DNA of 47,324 bases from an uncultured Sulfitobacter sp. (GCA_947502265.1 CANMZB010000028.1:1-47324); one strand, 5' to 3'. Positions 25,776 through 35,577 are shown, numbered from the stretch's first letter. The notes: generated by a model not told the origin, from the sequence alone. Program-made: numbers and translations.

Positions 25776-27593
25776 TCATTCACCATTTTTCAATCTTAAC
25801 TCCGGTATCTGATGATCCATTTCTGGCTCGGAAAACCTATCTCGCACCGCAGCCCAAAGTTCCGGCCGCTTTGCAACCTCCGAAAACTGACGCCCATCAG
25901 CCGTCTGCTCGAAAATTCCATTTACAGCGACAGCCCAATCCCAAAGTAGTTTAGAGAACTCTGCTGTCACAGTCTGGCGCTGCCATATTTGCAAAAAATC
26001 AATTCGTTCACCTAACCGGTGCGATATCAGTGCGACTGTGTATGTAGCGATATTGACGTAACCTTGGCGAAAGATGACTTTAGCCTCTTTGCGCTTAATC
26101 ATCGCTTCGATTTCCTTAAAAACGATTATCTTAGCGATCAATTCTTTGAACCACGTTGGGTTTAAGGGATTCGGTACGATAGATGGATCTTCATCAAGGT
26201 GCGCCATGAACTGAGCAAAGTTTTTTTCTCCCCCAAGTGCGACTTGGCCAGGGAGTCCCCGCCAACTTTCATGATATTTTGCGATGTCGTTTTTAGTGAG
26301 TTTTCGCCGACTGGGGACCATTGCTATTATACGTTTACGCTGAGCAGGTGTCCTTCCCTCGCGTAGTAACATTACAGCATATGAACCCGCTGCTCTCTCG
26401 TAGAACCAACGTCCCACACCGTTTGGGCACCACGTGTCATTCGAAAGTTTTTCCAGCTGCACGTGAAAGGGCCTATTTGCCGACAAATCAGACGTCTTTA
26501 CTGCGTTTTGACTATTTGCAAATTTGGATATGTTTGAGATCAACTTTTCTCGGCCAGTTTCATCCGAGCTTTTCAAGACAATTATTTTTGCGGGAACCAT
26601 AACAGCTGATAGATCAATGGCCTTGTTGTCTCGGCTTGCAAAATAGATAGACGATGTCGTCTGGCCACCATTGACGATCTGCAACCCCTTTAGCAACGAA
26701 AGGCCGACCAAGCCATCTTCCCTACGTGAAAGGCGGGCCTCATCGCATACGAGCACTAGTCCATTGTTGAACGCCATAAAATGTCCGGGTTCTTCGGCAA
26801 GCGTCTGGGCAATTCCCTTGTTTACTTTTCCCCTTCCGCCAAGGAATGAACGTACGTTCGCCTCCAGCAACATAGTATTATATCGCTCATAAAGCGCTCG
26901 TATTACCTCTCCTGGGATCGCTGCCAAGGCATATTCGTAGTCATTTTCAGCATCCGGCACATAAACGCAAGGTAGAGCATGACCTAGGCTTTGCTCAAAG
27001 CTTATAACAATTTCATCGCGCGGCCGGCCCGTCGAATGACGAAGCAGACGCTCTATGTCCATGGCTTCAACCTGAATTATGCGGCCTTCAAGTTCCTGAG
27101 GTTTAAGATGTTTTGATTTGGTTTGTCCGTCTGTAATTACGATGATGCGAAGCTGATCAAGCTCCCGCCATCTGTTTTGCAACAGTTCCACCAACTCAAT
27201 TACCGGGCTTGTCGGATCAAGCTTGTCAAGCAGCTTTCCGCGTGCTGAATTGATTGCGAAATTGACAGCTTGTTTTGCGGTGTTGCGGATATCAGCATCT
27301 GGCAACTGCGTGAGCGTGTCGGAACCAAAATAACAAGTTACAAACAAATCTACGCGGGATTCATCATCTGAAACGCTAAAACCTGAAATCCGCAGTTTGG
27401 ATTGGCCAAAAGTGCCCGTCCAGTGGCAGGTCGATGCGCCTTCACAGATGCCAGCCGAGGCAAGGTTTTCCATCACCAGTTCGGCGTAAATCAATTCTTC
27501 AGATGGAAAGCTCTCATCCGGATTCGCTGTCCGCTCCGCAACAACGCCCAAAACATGATTTCGGAATTCGGCATGGAAATCGTTAAGATTCAT
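25776..27593 (-). CDS. AIPR-family abortive-infection protein
   Basis: A 605-residue AIPR (abortive infection phage resistance) family member. The central core is recognised: EANVRSFLGGRGKVNKGIA, GHFMAFNNGLVLV, LLKGLQIVNGGQTTSSIY, then ISKFANSQNAVKTSDL and GRWFYERAAGSY. These blocks define the domain, whose molecular activity is not established. The ATG at 27593 was chosen because GGAG lies 9 bases upstream; an in-frame TTG at 27608 is less likely. It overlaps the upstream nuclease gene by 11 bases and is the last gene of the sigma-GHKL-Z1-DUF4420-AIPR operon. Confidence 0.88.
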   Translation of the reverse strand: MNLNDFHAEFRNHVLGVVAERTANPDESFPSEELIYAELVMENLASAGICEGASTCHWTGTFGQSKLRISGFSVSDDESRVDLFVTCYFGSDTLTQLPDADIRNTAKQAVNFAINSARGKLLDKLDPTSPVIELVELLQNRWRELDQLRIIVITDGQTKSKHLKPQELEGRIIQVEAMDIERLLRHSTGRPRDEIVISFEQSLGHALPCVYVPDAENDYEYALAAIPGEVIRALYERYNTMLLEANVRSFLGGRGKVNKGIAQTLAEEPGHFMAFNNGLVLVCDEARLSRREDGLVGLSLLKGLQIVNGGQTTSSIYFASRDNKAIDLSAVMVPAKIIVLKSSDETGREKLISNISKFANSQNAVKTSDLSANRPFHVQLEKLSNDTWCPNGVGRWFYERAAGSYAVMLLREGRTPAQRKRIIAMVPSRRKLTKNDIAKYHESWRGLPGQVALGGEKNFAQFMAHLDEDPSIVPNPLNPTWFKELIAKIIVFKEIEAMIKRKEAKVIFRQGYVNIATYTVALISHRLGERIDFLQIWQRQTVTAEFSKLLWDWAVAVNGIFEQTADGRQFSEVAKRPELWAAVRDRFSEPEMDHQIPELRLKNGE

Positions 27594-28602
27594 TTGAAAC
27601 GGCTCCAATCAACGTAAGCATATCTCGCATAGCTATCGAAGGAATGTCGACAGCATCTAAGTTCATCTTGTATTTCGCTGCGAATATGGCATTTGCGAGA
27701 TCGGTACGAGCAAGGCGTGGAAAATGGTCGTCTACCTGCCAGCACCGGCCTTCTTCGAGATCGAGGAGCCTCCCATAACCTTGTTCGTGCTCGTCGAAAT
27801 ATCGTGAACTAAAGAGAAGAGCTTCGAACTGCCGTGAGACATTAGCTTCCTCAGCCGCAAGCCTCAATCGACCAACAACTTCAACGAGCGAAGATCCAGT
27901 TTCAGCCACATTGAAACGAAGAGCCGCCAGAAACAGCGGCACCATATCGGAATCAAGTTGATCAATGCTGTTGATGGTCGCAGGAAAACCTTTTCTTGAA
28001 ACGCTGCTTTTAACTTCAATGGCAGCACCGTTGATGTGAAAATCCTGCGCGGCGCGCAACGGACCCAGCCAAGCGCTAAGCGCCAAATCAAAACGCTCAA
28101 GACAACCGGCCAAGTGCTCCAATACAATCAATTCCCCCATAAGACCGACCTGCATGTCAGGTGATAGAGGTTTGAGCCTCTTGTTTGACATGAAATCCTG
28201 CCAGTCTTTGACCCGTTCAATAAAAGATTTGAAAATTGCGTGTGAAGGCTGTTCAGCAACCTTGTCGATGGTTCGAAGCGTATCGACTGCCAGAGTTGCA
28301 AACATGTCTTCCGAGCCCGAAGGTCGCCGGACAAGAGCGACAGCCTGACCGCTCGCAAATGCTTCCGGCAGCACCGGCTCCACAATATCAAAACCTTCCC
28401 CCAATGGTAACCTATCTCTGCGCCCTCTCGCTTCCCTCGGGAAAACGACAACAACAGCTTGCTGGTTTCCCGGATGAGAGCGTCCAGCAAGAAGCGTGAC
28501 TGAAGGGTGAGAATGTAACGTCATTAAACGCCATTCAGAGTTCTCTTCGTCAGCTAATGCCCGCCAGGTTCGCGAGAGTGCAGCCTCAGTCCACGTAGTC
28601 AT
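27583..28602 (-). CDS. DUF4420 PD-(D/E)XK nuclease-like protein
   Basis: A 339-residue member of the DUF4420 family of predicted PD-(D/E)XK nucleases. The active-site pattern is visible: Glu in VGLMGELIVLEHL, Asp in RAAQDFHINGAAIEVKSS and the E-x-K of IEVKSS. The C-terminal half (LLFSSRYFDEHEQGYG...FPRL) is also family-typical. ATG at 28602 with GGTGG upstream is favoured; a 14-codon longer start at 28644 is possible. It overlaps both the Z1 gene (17 bases) and AIPR. In this context it would be the cleavage arm for DNA processed by the Z1 and GHKL ATPases. Confidence 0.87.
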   Translation of the reverse strand: MTTWTEAALSRTWRALADEENSEWRLMTLHSHPSVTLLAGRSHPGNQQAVVVVFPREARGRRDRLPLGEGFDIVEPVLPEAFASGQAVALVRRPSGSEDMFATLAVDTLRTIDKVAEQPSHAIFKSFIERVKDWQDFMSNKRLKPLSPDMQVGLMGELIVLEHLAGCLERFDLALSAWLGPLRAAQDFHINGAAIEVKSSVSRKGFPATINSIDQLDSDMVPLFLAALRFNVAETGSSLVEVVGRLRLAAEEANVSRQFEALLFSSRYFDEHEQGYGRLLDLEEGRCWQVDDHFPRLARTDLANAIFAAKYKMNLDAVDIPSIAMRDMLTLIGAVSNES

Positions 28603-31447
28603 TGATGCCACCCCACAAAACGGAGTTACCCATGTAATCTGCATTGCTTATTGTTCTACGAGAAGGACTACCAGGGAAACTCACGGCCCATCCCAATAGC
28701 GGTGGCGCATCGACTAAACGGGGTTCTGCCTCAATATCCGGCTGCACGAGATAAAGGAGGAGCAAACCGCGTTCAACTGCTGCAGGCACACCCAAGTCAG
28801 GGGCTCCCCGACCGAGAATTTGACGCACCGCCGGTCCGCGAGGCTCTTCAGGCGGTTTGTTATCTTCGTTTCGTTCGCGTTCGTTCCGCCAAGTTTGACG
28901 GCTAAGTGCCAGCGCTGCATTCCACTGGTCTTTTGTTAAATCAATCGTTTGGTCCTGTGGCGATATCAATGTCTTGATTGCATACCTGTCTTCTTGAACG
29001 GAACTTTGGCCGCGCCGCAGCATATTTACGCCCAATCCACCTAAACTGTTCGGCAAATCAGTCCCACCTGTTCCAATTAGTGCAACGGTCCACTTGGTGA
29101 GCTCACTATCTTGGTTCATGGCTTGTATAAATTCGGCGATCAGCGGGGCCACTACGCGATAAGACGACGGATGTGTCCGATAAGATTTCATAAATTCAAT
29201 TACTTGCCGAGATTCAATATTTCGCCAAAGATGACCGTTCCACGCGTGTTTACCGGTCACAAACTGCTGATCAGAAAGACTCATCTGAGCTCCCATCCCA
29301 CGCACGAGAACTTCGCCAGCGCTTATATTCGAAGCTAGCTCCTGATGCTTGAGAGGAAACGTAATTGTTTGCAAGAGGTCGCCTGCATACGTGAGAAACA
29401 TTGGTTTGGCACTTTTCATTTTAGCCCGCGACGTAACTGTAAGGATCGAATGTGACCGAACCCGTAGACCGAACTCTTTCGGAGTTGCACCAGCCGCAGC
29501 CATGTTGTCAAACTCCTGTCGCAATTCCTCCGCAGCATCAGCGATATGCCCGAACCACTCTACCATTTCGTTCGAGGTATAAAGACGACAAACATCAAGA
29601 TACCCGTCACGATAGCCAAACCATCGGCCCATCTGCATGAGCGTGTCATACATTTTCGTGGTGCGCAGAAAATAGCTTGTGCAAAGACCTTCTAGTGTTA
29701 AACCACGAGCGAGTTTATCCCCCCCAATCGCAATAAGCTTAAGACCCGTATTTTCGTGTTCGGCGTAATCAAGTGCGTCTTTTGCCGAGCCATTAACCTC
29801 CCGCACTTCTATGTCGTCCAGGACCTCCGATAAAACTGATCTGACCTCGTCCCATGCGACGGCTTCAATTGGTGTCGCATCAGGAAAAGCCGACCGGATC
29901 TCAGCCATCCCTTTGGCAAAAGAGCCTTCGTATTCGGCCTTCATTCCTTCTTCCAGAGCAGCGAGATCAATGCCGCGGGAAAAACGCCGCCGCAATCCGG
30001 AGACATACTCCCGCACCTGCAATACCACTTCGCTCTGCACCGCAACCAGACGCGTTACATGAATGAGCATTGAAGTATGTTTAGCTCCCTGGCCGCGCAG
30101 CTTGCGGACCGCGCAAGCAAATACAAACGATCGTACGGCCTCTTCCATAGTTGGTGGAAGGCGTTCTTCACCATTAAACTGAGGCCTCCACGTTTTGTTG
30201 TGCCGTGGGGGCATCCACTCCTCATAATCAGCCAGATCCATGGGGCGCACCATCGGCAAATCCCCCGAAACTGCTGATGCCGAGCCGAAAACGCGGCCGG
30301 GGCCAACATAATTGGAGGGTGCTGCAAGGTTTGTTATGAATGCCGACGGAAATAAATCGGGGCCATGTTCATCCGTCGCGCCTCTATCGTGAATGAAAAT
30401 ATTTGCAAAAGGCGTAGCAGTATAGCCGACATATGCCTTTCGCGAAAACGAATGCAAAAGCGCGCGGATAAGGCGGTTGAGTGTAGTCGGGTTGTGCTCC
30501 AAATCAGGCACACCATCGTCATCGACGGGCACTTCACCAGTATCAACAGAACCATGATCGGATTCATCATCGATAATCAGTAGCGGTAGCTTCGTGACCA
30601 TACGCTTTCCGGTTTCTGCATCCTGATAATCCCATGCATGGTTTTCAACCCAGTAGATCAGGCGCTCTAGTACGGTCTTGTTCTTTTTAACCACAAAAAG
30701 CCAAGGACGTTCCTCCGGCTTTACCCCCAATTTTCGGGCTGTTGCTTTGTCAAAATCCCCCTTATCAGACCTATTGGTTGCGCAATTCGGCCTGATGTCA
30801 GGATCTTTATCGATAAGCCCTACGCCAATACGCGGCAGTTCATCAACATTGGCTAGTGTTGCGTAGCCAAGAAAGCCTTCATCAAGTCGCATTTGGGTCT
30901 GGGAACGAAGATTGTTATGGAGCCCTGCGAGGACAATAATGATTTTGTAGCCAGCGTCGGCAGCCTTGCAAACCAGTCCAGTATAATTTCCTGTTTTGCC
31001 TGATTGAACATGACCTACAACCAACCCACGACGGTCCCACGCATCCGTACGTCTAGGATCCTCTAGGTTGCCAAGAATTTCGTCGGTCGTCTCGTCAAGA
31101 GCTTCAATGGCTTTCCAAGGCAATTTGGTTTCGAGATGTTCTGAATAACGACGCCAATATCGCCAATCCCGTTTTCGTTCAGCGTTCAACCACGCTATAT
31201 GGTCATCTGCACTGGCGAGTGTCGCGCTCTTGCCTATTCCGTGGCTGGAACGACGGATCAGTTCGTCTACAATAGTTTCGCGATCGACTAGTTCAAATTC
31301 CGCTGCAAGTAACGGCTCGATACGGTTAAGTTCTTCGTCGATCAGGTCAGCAGTTATCGCTTCGCCCGTCTTCTCAAGGCGGCGGCGCAGAAAGGTTTGG
31401 CAGGTCTTTAAGATATCGCCAAATGCGCGTTGTTGGTCATCATTCAA
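28586..31447 (-). CDS. Z1-domain ATPase/putative endonuclease
   Basis: A 953-residue Z1-domain protein, related to superfamily-II helicase-like ATPases of restriction-modification neighbourhoods. Walker A is GHVQSGKT at 145-152; a Walker B-like LLIIDDESDHG has DDE at 293-295. Further family motifs are YVGYTATPFANIFI (motif III-like), AIGGDKLARGLTLEGL and MGRWFGYRDGYLDVCRLY (motif V/VI-like, with the arginine finger). The ATG overlaps the stop of the GHKL gene (ATGA). It is full length and open. The partner GHKL ATPase, DUF4420 nuclease and AIPR protein follow the set predicted to act together on DNA in defence. Confidence 0.9.
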   Translation of the reverse strand: MNDDQQRAFGDILKTCQTFLRRRLEKTGEAITADLIDEELNRIEPLLAAEFELVDRETIVDELIRRSSHGIGKSATLASADDHIAWLNAERKRDWRYWRRYSEHLETKLPWKAIEALDETTDEILGNLEDPRRTDAWDRRGLVVGHVQSGKTGNYTGLVCKAADAGYKIIIVLAGLHNNLRSQTQMRLDEGFLGYATLANVDELPRIGVGLIDKDPDIRPNCATNRSDKGDFDKATARKLGVKPEERPWLFVVKKNKTVLERLIYWVENHAWDYQDAETGKRMVTKLPLLIIDDESDHGSVDTGEVPVDDDGVPDLEHNPTTLNRLIRALLHSFSRKAYVGYTATPFANIFIHDRGATDEHGPDLFPSAFITNLAAPSNYVGPGRVFGSASAVSGDLPMVRPMDLADYEEWMPPRHNKTWRPQFNGEERLPPTMEEAVRSFVFACAVRKLRGQGAKHTSMLIHVTRLVAVQSEVVLQVREYVSGLRRRFSRGIDLAALEEGMKAEYEGSFAKGMAEIRSAFPDATPIEAVAWDEVRSVLSEVLDDIEVREVNGSAKDALDYAEHENTGLKLIAIGGDKLARGLTLEGLCTSYFLRTTKMYDTLMQMGRWFGYRDGYLDVCRLYTSNEMVEWFGHIADAAEELRQEFDNMAAAGATPKEFGLRVRSHSILTVTSRAKMKSAKPMFLTYAGDLLQTITFPLKHQELASNISAGEVLVRGMGAQMSLSDQQFVTGKHAWNGHLWRNIESRQVIEFMKSYRTHPSSYRVVAPLIAEFIQAMNQDSELTKWTVALIGTGGTDLPNSLGGLGVNMLRRGQSSVQEDRYAIKTLISPQDQTIDLTKDQWNAALALSRQTWRNERERNEDNKPPEEPRGPAVRQILGRGAPDLGVPAAVERGLLLLYLVQPDIEAEPRLVDAPPLLGWAVSFPGSPSRRTISNADYMGNSVLWGGINDYVD

Positions 31448-32958
31448 GAGTTCTTATCCTTATACTCGAGTGCTTCAACCATATCTGGCCGGCGATCAAA
31501 TGGTGAGGTTCGTGCGAGACGCCTGCGTGCCTCTTCCGGAGAAAGGCCCGAACTATTAACCAAGGCATCATAGTAGGCGAGCAGGATGTCCAGTAGCTCG
31601 TTTTCGTTTTCTGCTTCAGTGCAATCTTCTGGAGGTTCGTCGTTTTCCGCGGTATCCAGCCAGATCCGTTGCACGGGCACTGTTGTTTCTATTAATCTGA
31701 GCACCGCATTTATGTCATTCGCAAGGGGGCCGGCGCGCTCCAACACCGACCGCACCAGTGCGTGGTCACGAGCAATACGGTAACTGGTCCCTGCAGCACC
31801 TTTTTTGGCCACCCAAGCGTCGGGAAGGCTGTCAGTCCGTGTGTCTCCACTTTCTACAAGGCGCCCCCGATGCGCAAAAACACTGCGTGCAACAGCACGC
31901 GTATCCGCAGCAAGGCGGACCAGTTGTTTTCGGATCGCAACCGGTGGAGTTGCTGTTGATTTGAGAATATTAATTTTCCAATCAACATCCGCAGAGTTTG
32001 GGATATCTATACTGATCCTTGCGAGCCGGTGAGCCTCGTCTCGAGTCCACTGCCTACCTCGATCCGAAAGACGCAACCAACCGGCACATGCTAGTAACCG
32101 ATTATTTCGGTAGATGTAAAAACCTTGTTGCGACATCCAACCAGCGGGGCCGGCTGCAACTTCAAATTCTTTGGCGCTAAGTCGGTCTTTGTGTGGAAGA
32201 ACATGACATTTTACAGTGACTTCGGAATTTCCCTTCAGTCTGTAGTCCATCGATTCAAGCCGCTTGCCCGGATGCCCCCTCAAAAAAGGATCCCATGGCT
32301 TGATGGAGCGGCCATTCAATCTAATCGTCAAGCATGGGCTTGCACCATCTAGCAAGCGATGAAAAGTCATTGCGACGTGCTGCTCCACAGCATCTGAAAC
32401 GTCCATAAAATCATCCGGACTGAAGCCTTTAGTAACCACTCTGTCCAGCAACTCCCACAATACTACCGTTCCACTGTGATGCTTCTCTAAGCTGGAAAGC
32501 CTGAATTCAGACCCTTCAGCGGCTCCTTCATATAGAAGCCAATCTCCGGAAACCGACTGTTCCATAGCCTCCAGATCCCAACGCAGACATGAGAACTCTC
32601 CGTTAATTTTTTTGCTGGCAACCGTTAATCGGCGCGCTTGTGAAAAGCTGGCAGTCTTGAGCCCCATCCCGAAACGGCCCAAGTCGGTAGAACCGCGGTC
32701 ATGCCGAGGGTCCTTCGCGCCAAGATGCATTGCCAATTCCAGTTCGCTATCGTTCATGCCGTGGCCATCGTCGGTCACGCTGATCCAGCTTTCATCACCT
32801 GACCATTCAAACCGGATATCAACTTGAGTAGCGGTTGCAGAAATCGCATTGTCGATAATATCGGCTACCGCGGTTGCCGTTGAATACCCAAGCCCGCGTA
32901 GCGATTCCAGCATTGCTCCTGCACGTGGCGGTGCAAGCCTCGTTCTTGTCTTAGTCAT
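31444..32958 (-). CDS. MORC/MutL-type GHKL ATPase
   Basis: A 504-residue GHKL ATPase. N-box: VADIIDNAISA (Asn37); G1: VTDDGHGM (63-68); G2: DLGRFGMGLKTAS (92-104). The order, the lid and the second domain (ribosomal S5-like, around 240-340) resemble MutL and the prokaryotic relatives of MORC proteins, which clamp on DNA upon ATP binding. No sensor, membrane or kinase domain is present, so it is not a histidine kinase. The start directly follows the sigma-like gene's stop (TGAATG) and its stop overlaps the Z1 start. It is probably the DNA-clamping component of the system. Confidence 0.9.
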   Translation of the reverse strand: MTKTRTRLAPPRAGAMLESLRGLGYSTATAVADIIDNAISATATQVDIRFEWSGDESWISVTDDGHGMNDSELELAMHLGAKDPRHDRGSTDLGRFGMGLKTASFSQARRLTVASKKINGEFSCLRWDLEAMEQSVSGDWLLYEGAAEGSEFRLSSLEKHHSGTVVLWELLDRVVTKGFSPDDFMDVSDAVEQHVAMTFHRLLDGASPCLTIRLNGRSIKPWDPFLRGHPGKRLESMDYRLKGNSEVTVKCHVLPHKDRLSAKEFEVAAGPAGWMSQQGFYIYRNNRLLACAGWLRLSDRGRQWTRDEAHRLARISIDIPNSADVDWKINILKSTATPPVAIRKQLVRLAADTRAVARSVFAHRGRLVESGDTRTDSLPDAWVAKKGAAGTSYRIARDHALVRSVLERAGPLANDINAVLRLIETTVPVQRIWLDTAENDEPPEDCTEAENENELLDILLAYYDALVNSSGLSPEEARRRLARTSPFDRRPDMVEALEYKDKNS

Positions 32959-35412
32959 TCAGAACAACATCCCTAGTTGATTTCTACGAACAGGATGTCG
33001 CAACCAGTCCAAAGCTTTTGCTTCAATTTGGCGTATCCTTTCACGGGTAATCCCGTAAATCTCTCCGCACTGCTCCAATGTCATCTCTTCATGCCCATCC
33101 ATCCCAAACCTTCGCTTCAAAATGTCAGCTTGCCTATCGGGAAGACTTTCGAAAATCTCGGCCAATGCAATTTCAGCTTGGGACTGCAAGACCAGATCAA
33201 ATGGAGCTCCTTCATGATTTTCCGTCATACTATTGTTCAGTATCTCCAAGCCCTGAGAAATTCGCGGTGCTTCCGAGAGTTCTTTTACTATGTCCGATTC
33301 CATTTTCAAATCTGTGGATAAGTCTGAATGGGTTGGAGTTGTCTGATATCGCACTAGCCAGCGATCTTGCGCACTATCGTAACGCTTCAGCTGCTCTTGC
33401 CGATGAATTGGGATTCTAATTACCGACTGAGTATTCAATCTGAAGCGGGAGATCCTTTGACGACAGAAATACTGCATAAGTGTCGCAAAGCGATTTCCAC
33501 GATCTCTATCAAAGCGGTCGATCATTCCTGATGCCCCAAGGAAAGCTTCAGAAAAATAATCCTCAACGTTTTGTTCGTCAGTGGCCATATTCTCGGCCAA
33601 GCGTCTCATGTGTGGAGTATGCGCCAATAAGACTGCATGCTTACTAGCACGATGCTTACCAACAGCCGAACGTAATTCTGCTGCTGTCGCCTGATGACTG
33701 GGGATTTCCTCGAGGACAACGCAGATCAGTTCTACAAACCCAGGAGTCATTGACAACGTCACAAGTGCGGACAGAACGATTTCGAAGTCTTCTGGATCAA
33801 ATACCTTTGTTTCATCATATTCCGCCTGCATAGCGACAAGAATGTCAATTGCGTCCACAAACTGACGCGTGTCGTCGGTCATCCGCATGGGCTCCACATT
33901 TAGGGTCGTGACATAGTGCGCCGACGTCGAGCCTTCGATTACATTTGATGCCATACCGATTAGTACATCAATAAGCAGTGAATGACCGGCAATGATCTCT
34001 ATGATTTCGGCCATTGAATCATGGACAGCATCCAACAGCTGGGTTTCTCTGCTACGTGTTAAACGTTCGTTGATATGCCCAGGGCGAATATTGCTTCCGG
34101 AGCAAATTGCCATAAGAGCTTCAACAATATCAGCTTGCTCGATCGAAGGATCGAACAAAGGATTGTCCATAAGGTCTGCCTCATCCCTACGAACAAGCCC
34201 CAGGTTCCAAAGCTCCAGCGTCAAATTTTCGATCATGCTTGATGCGTCAAAACTACCTTCGCACAACGAGACAAGATCAGAAATATCGCTCACGAGGCAG
34301 CTGCCGCTCACAATCACACCATCAAGCCATTCTTCGCAAACCTTTCTACCCAGGAAGTGCTTTTTGGTTCGACCCACCGCTCCATTTTCAGGGTTTCTCT
34401 TACGTCGCCGAGCCTCAGCATGTAGAGATTTTCCCGATCTGACCCTATTAGCGTCGACCCTCGTGACATTGTGATTGAGATGGGTGGAAAAGTTTTGTTC
34501 GGTGTAGTCGGCTGGCCCAAACTCTGCCCGGTCTAACCAATCGTTTTCATTTTCATCATCGTCGTCATTAATACGAATAACTTTCGAAGTGAATCTGTAG
34601 AAATCGCCATCCCAATCTTCGGTATTTTGCTCGGAGTGAAAGAGCTCGGCACTTTCCGAAAGCTCAAAATCTACTTCCAGTTCAGCTTCGTATATGTTTT
34701 CATCAAGAGCTAACGATGAAAAATCTCGCTTCTCTATAGGCTTTTTGGAGGACTGAGCTGCATTACGCCTATCAGAATGATCAGCAATAGGATCAAGCGC
34801 AGCGAGAAGATCAGCAACCTTAACATGGCCATTTTCTCTTGCTCTGTCTGCCGGTAAGGCATTGTCGATATTTGCAACTGAAGTTTTAGCACCGTTACGG
34901 ACGAGTAAGTCACATAGATGTAGGTTTCCTCGCGCAGCACAAATGTGTAACGGGGTGTCACCCTTAGCGTCGCGGGCATCCAGTCTAGCGTCGGTGATAA
35001 TCTTAAGAACGGTTGCTTCGTCATCACGAACCAAACCTGCTAATTCACGAAGTTCGAGCTTTTGAAAAACACTTTCTTCAGGATAAGAGATCTGACCAGG
35101 TTTTTCGCCACAAGCTGATCTGAGCTCGTCTGCAAGCCCCATATGACCTGAAGCACGCGCCACATCCGCTGCGGTCTTGTTTTCCAAGTCCTTTATAGAT
35201 GGATCAACGCCCTGACTCAGTAACGCCCGACAGGTATGCACGCGTCCAGAACGAGCGGCAGCATGCAGTGGAAGATAGCTATCGGGCACAGAACCGCTCG
35301 ACTCTTCAGTCGATTGCAAGCTTGTTTGGTTGGCGTCTCGCTGAGGCGTACCAGCAATCACCTTTATTTGGTCGAAGCCTTGTTGGGAGCGGTCATTTTT
35401 CAAGGTAATCAC
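32959..35412 (-). CDS. ankyrin-repeat/sigma-70 fusion protein
   Basis: An 817-residue protein with two unrelated parts. The N-terminus (about 45-210) has at least three ankyrin repeats, e.g. YLPLHAAARSGRVHTCRALL and DTPLHICAARGNLHLCDLLV. A long acidic linker follows (DDDDENENDW). The C-terminus has sigma-70 region 2 to 3 (about 608-680: RFATLMQYFCRQRISRFRLN then IRIPIH) and region 4 (about 750-805: LPDRQADILKRRFGMDG, then MTLEQCGEIYGITRERIRQIE), nearly as in RpoD. No upstream in-frame ATG exists: the nominal start is GTG at 35412 with a stop two codons before it and no clear SD. It heads the GHKL-Z1-DUF4420-AIPR operon and could direct its own operon's transcription. Confidence 0.85.
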   Translation of the reverse strand: MITLKNDRSQQGFDQIKVIAGTPQRDANQTSLQSTEESSGSVPDSYLPLHAAARSGRVHTCRALLSQGVDPSIKDLENKTAADVARASGHMGLADELRSACGEKPGQISYPEESVFQKLELRELAGLVRDDEATVLKIITDARLDARDAKGDTPLHICAARGNLHLCDLLVRNGAKTSVANIDNALPADRARENGHVKVADLLAALDPIADHSDRRNAAQSSKKPIEKRDFSSLALDENIYEAELEVDFELSESAELFHSEQNTEDWDGDFYRFTSKVIRINDDDDENENDWLDRAEFGPADYTEQNFSTHLNHNVTRVDANRVRSGKSLHAEARRRKRNPENGAVGRTKKHFLGRKVCEEWLDGVIVSGSCLVSDISDLVSLCEGSFDASSMIENLTLELWNLGLVRRDEADLMDNPLFDPSIEQADIVEALMAICSGSNIRPGHINERLTRSRETQLLDAVHDSMAEIIEIIAGHSLLIDVLIGMASNVIEGSTSAHYVTTLNVEPMRMTDDTRQFVDAIDILVAMQAEYDETKVFDPEDFEIVLSALVTLSMTPGFVELICVVLEEIPSHQATAAELRSAVGKHRASKHAVLLAHTPHMRRLAENMATDEQNVEDYFSEAFLGASGMIDRFDRDRGNRFATLMQYFCRQRISRFRLNTQSVIRIPIHRQEQLKRYDSAQDRWLVRYQTTPTHSDLSTDLKMESDIVKELSEAPRISQGLEILNNSMTENHEGAPFDLVLQSQAEIALAEIFESLPDRQADILKRRFGMDGHEEMTLEQCGEIYGITRERIRQIEAKALDWLRHPVRRNQLGMLF

Positions 35413-35577
35413 AATCTATGCGAATGAAGCATTTACTTAAGTAACATCTGAATTACGGCTTTATTTCAACTAATCGGTGCAGAATTTAGGATCATCACTC
35501 TTGTGCCAACCTAGAGAAGCAGAGCCGACCAACGCGGTGAGTATTGGTCCCAATGACTTGAAACAAGCTGATCTCCA
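35413..35577 (-). promoter_or_regulatory. probable promoter region of the ankyrin-sigma operon
   Basis: The 165-base AT-rich gap upstream of the sigma-like gene is the only sizeable space before the five-gene operon. On the - strand it contains TTGAAA followed after 17 bases by TGTTAC, a weak sigma-70-like pair, ending about 30 bases before the start. A 7-codon mini-ORF (MLHSHRL) overlaps the GTG start. If the sigma-like protein has its own promoter type, it should be sought here. Confidence 0.3.

Noticed and set aside
31444..32958. GHKL protein as a histidine kinase
   Set aside because: There is no dimerisation histidine, sensor or transmembrane region, and the ATPase is followed by an S5-like domain and Z1 gene, as in MutL/MORC-type proteins.
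27583..35412. Assignment of the operon to DISARM, BREX or Druantia
   Set aside because: The defining genes (drmABC, pglZ/brxC, druE-type) are absent; the set instead matches the GHKL-Z1-DUF4420-AIPR neighbourhood.
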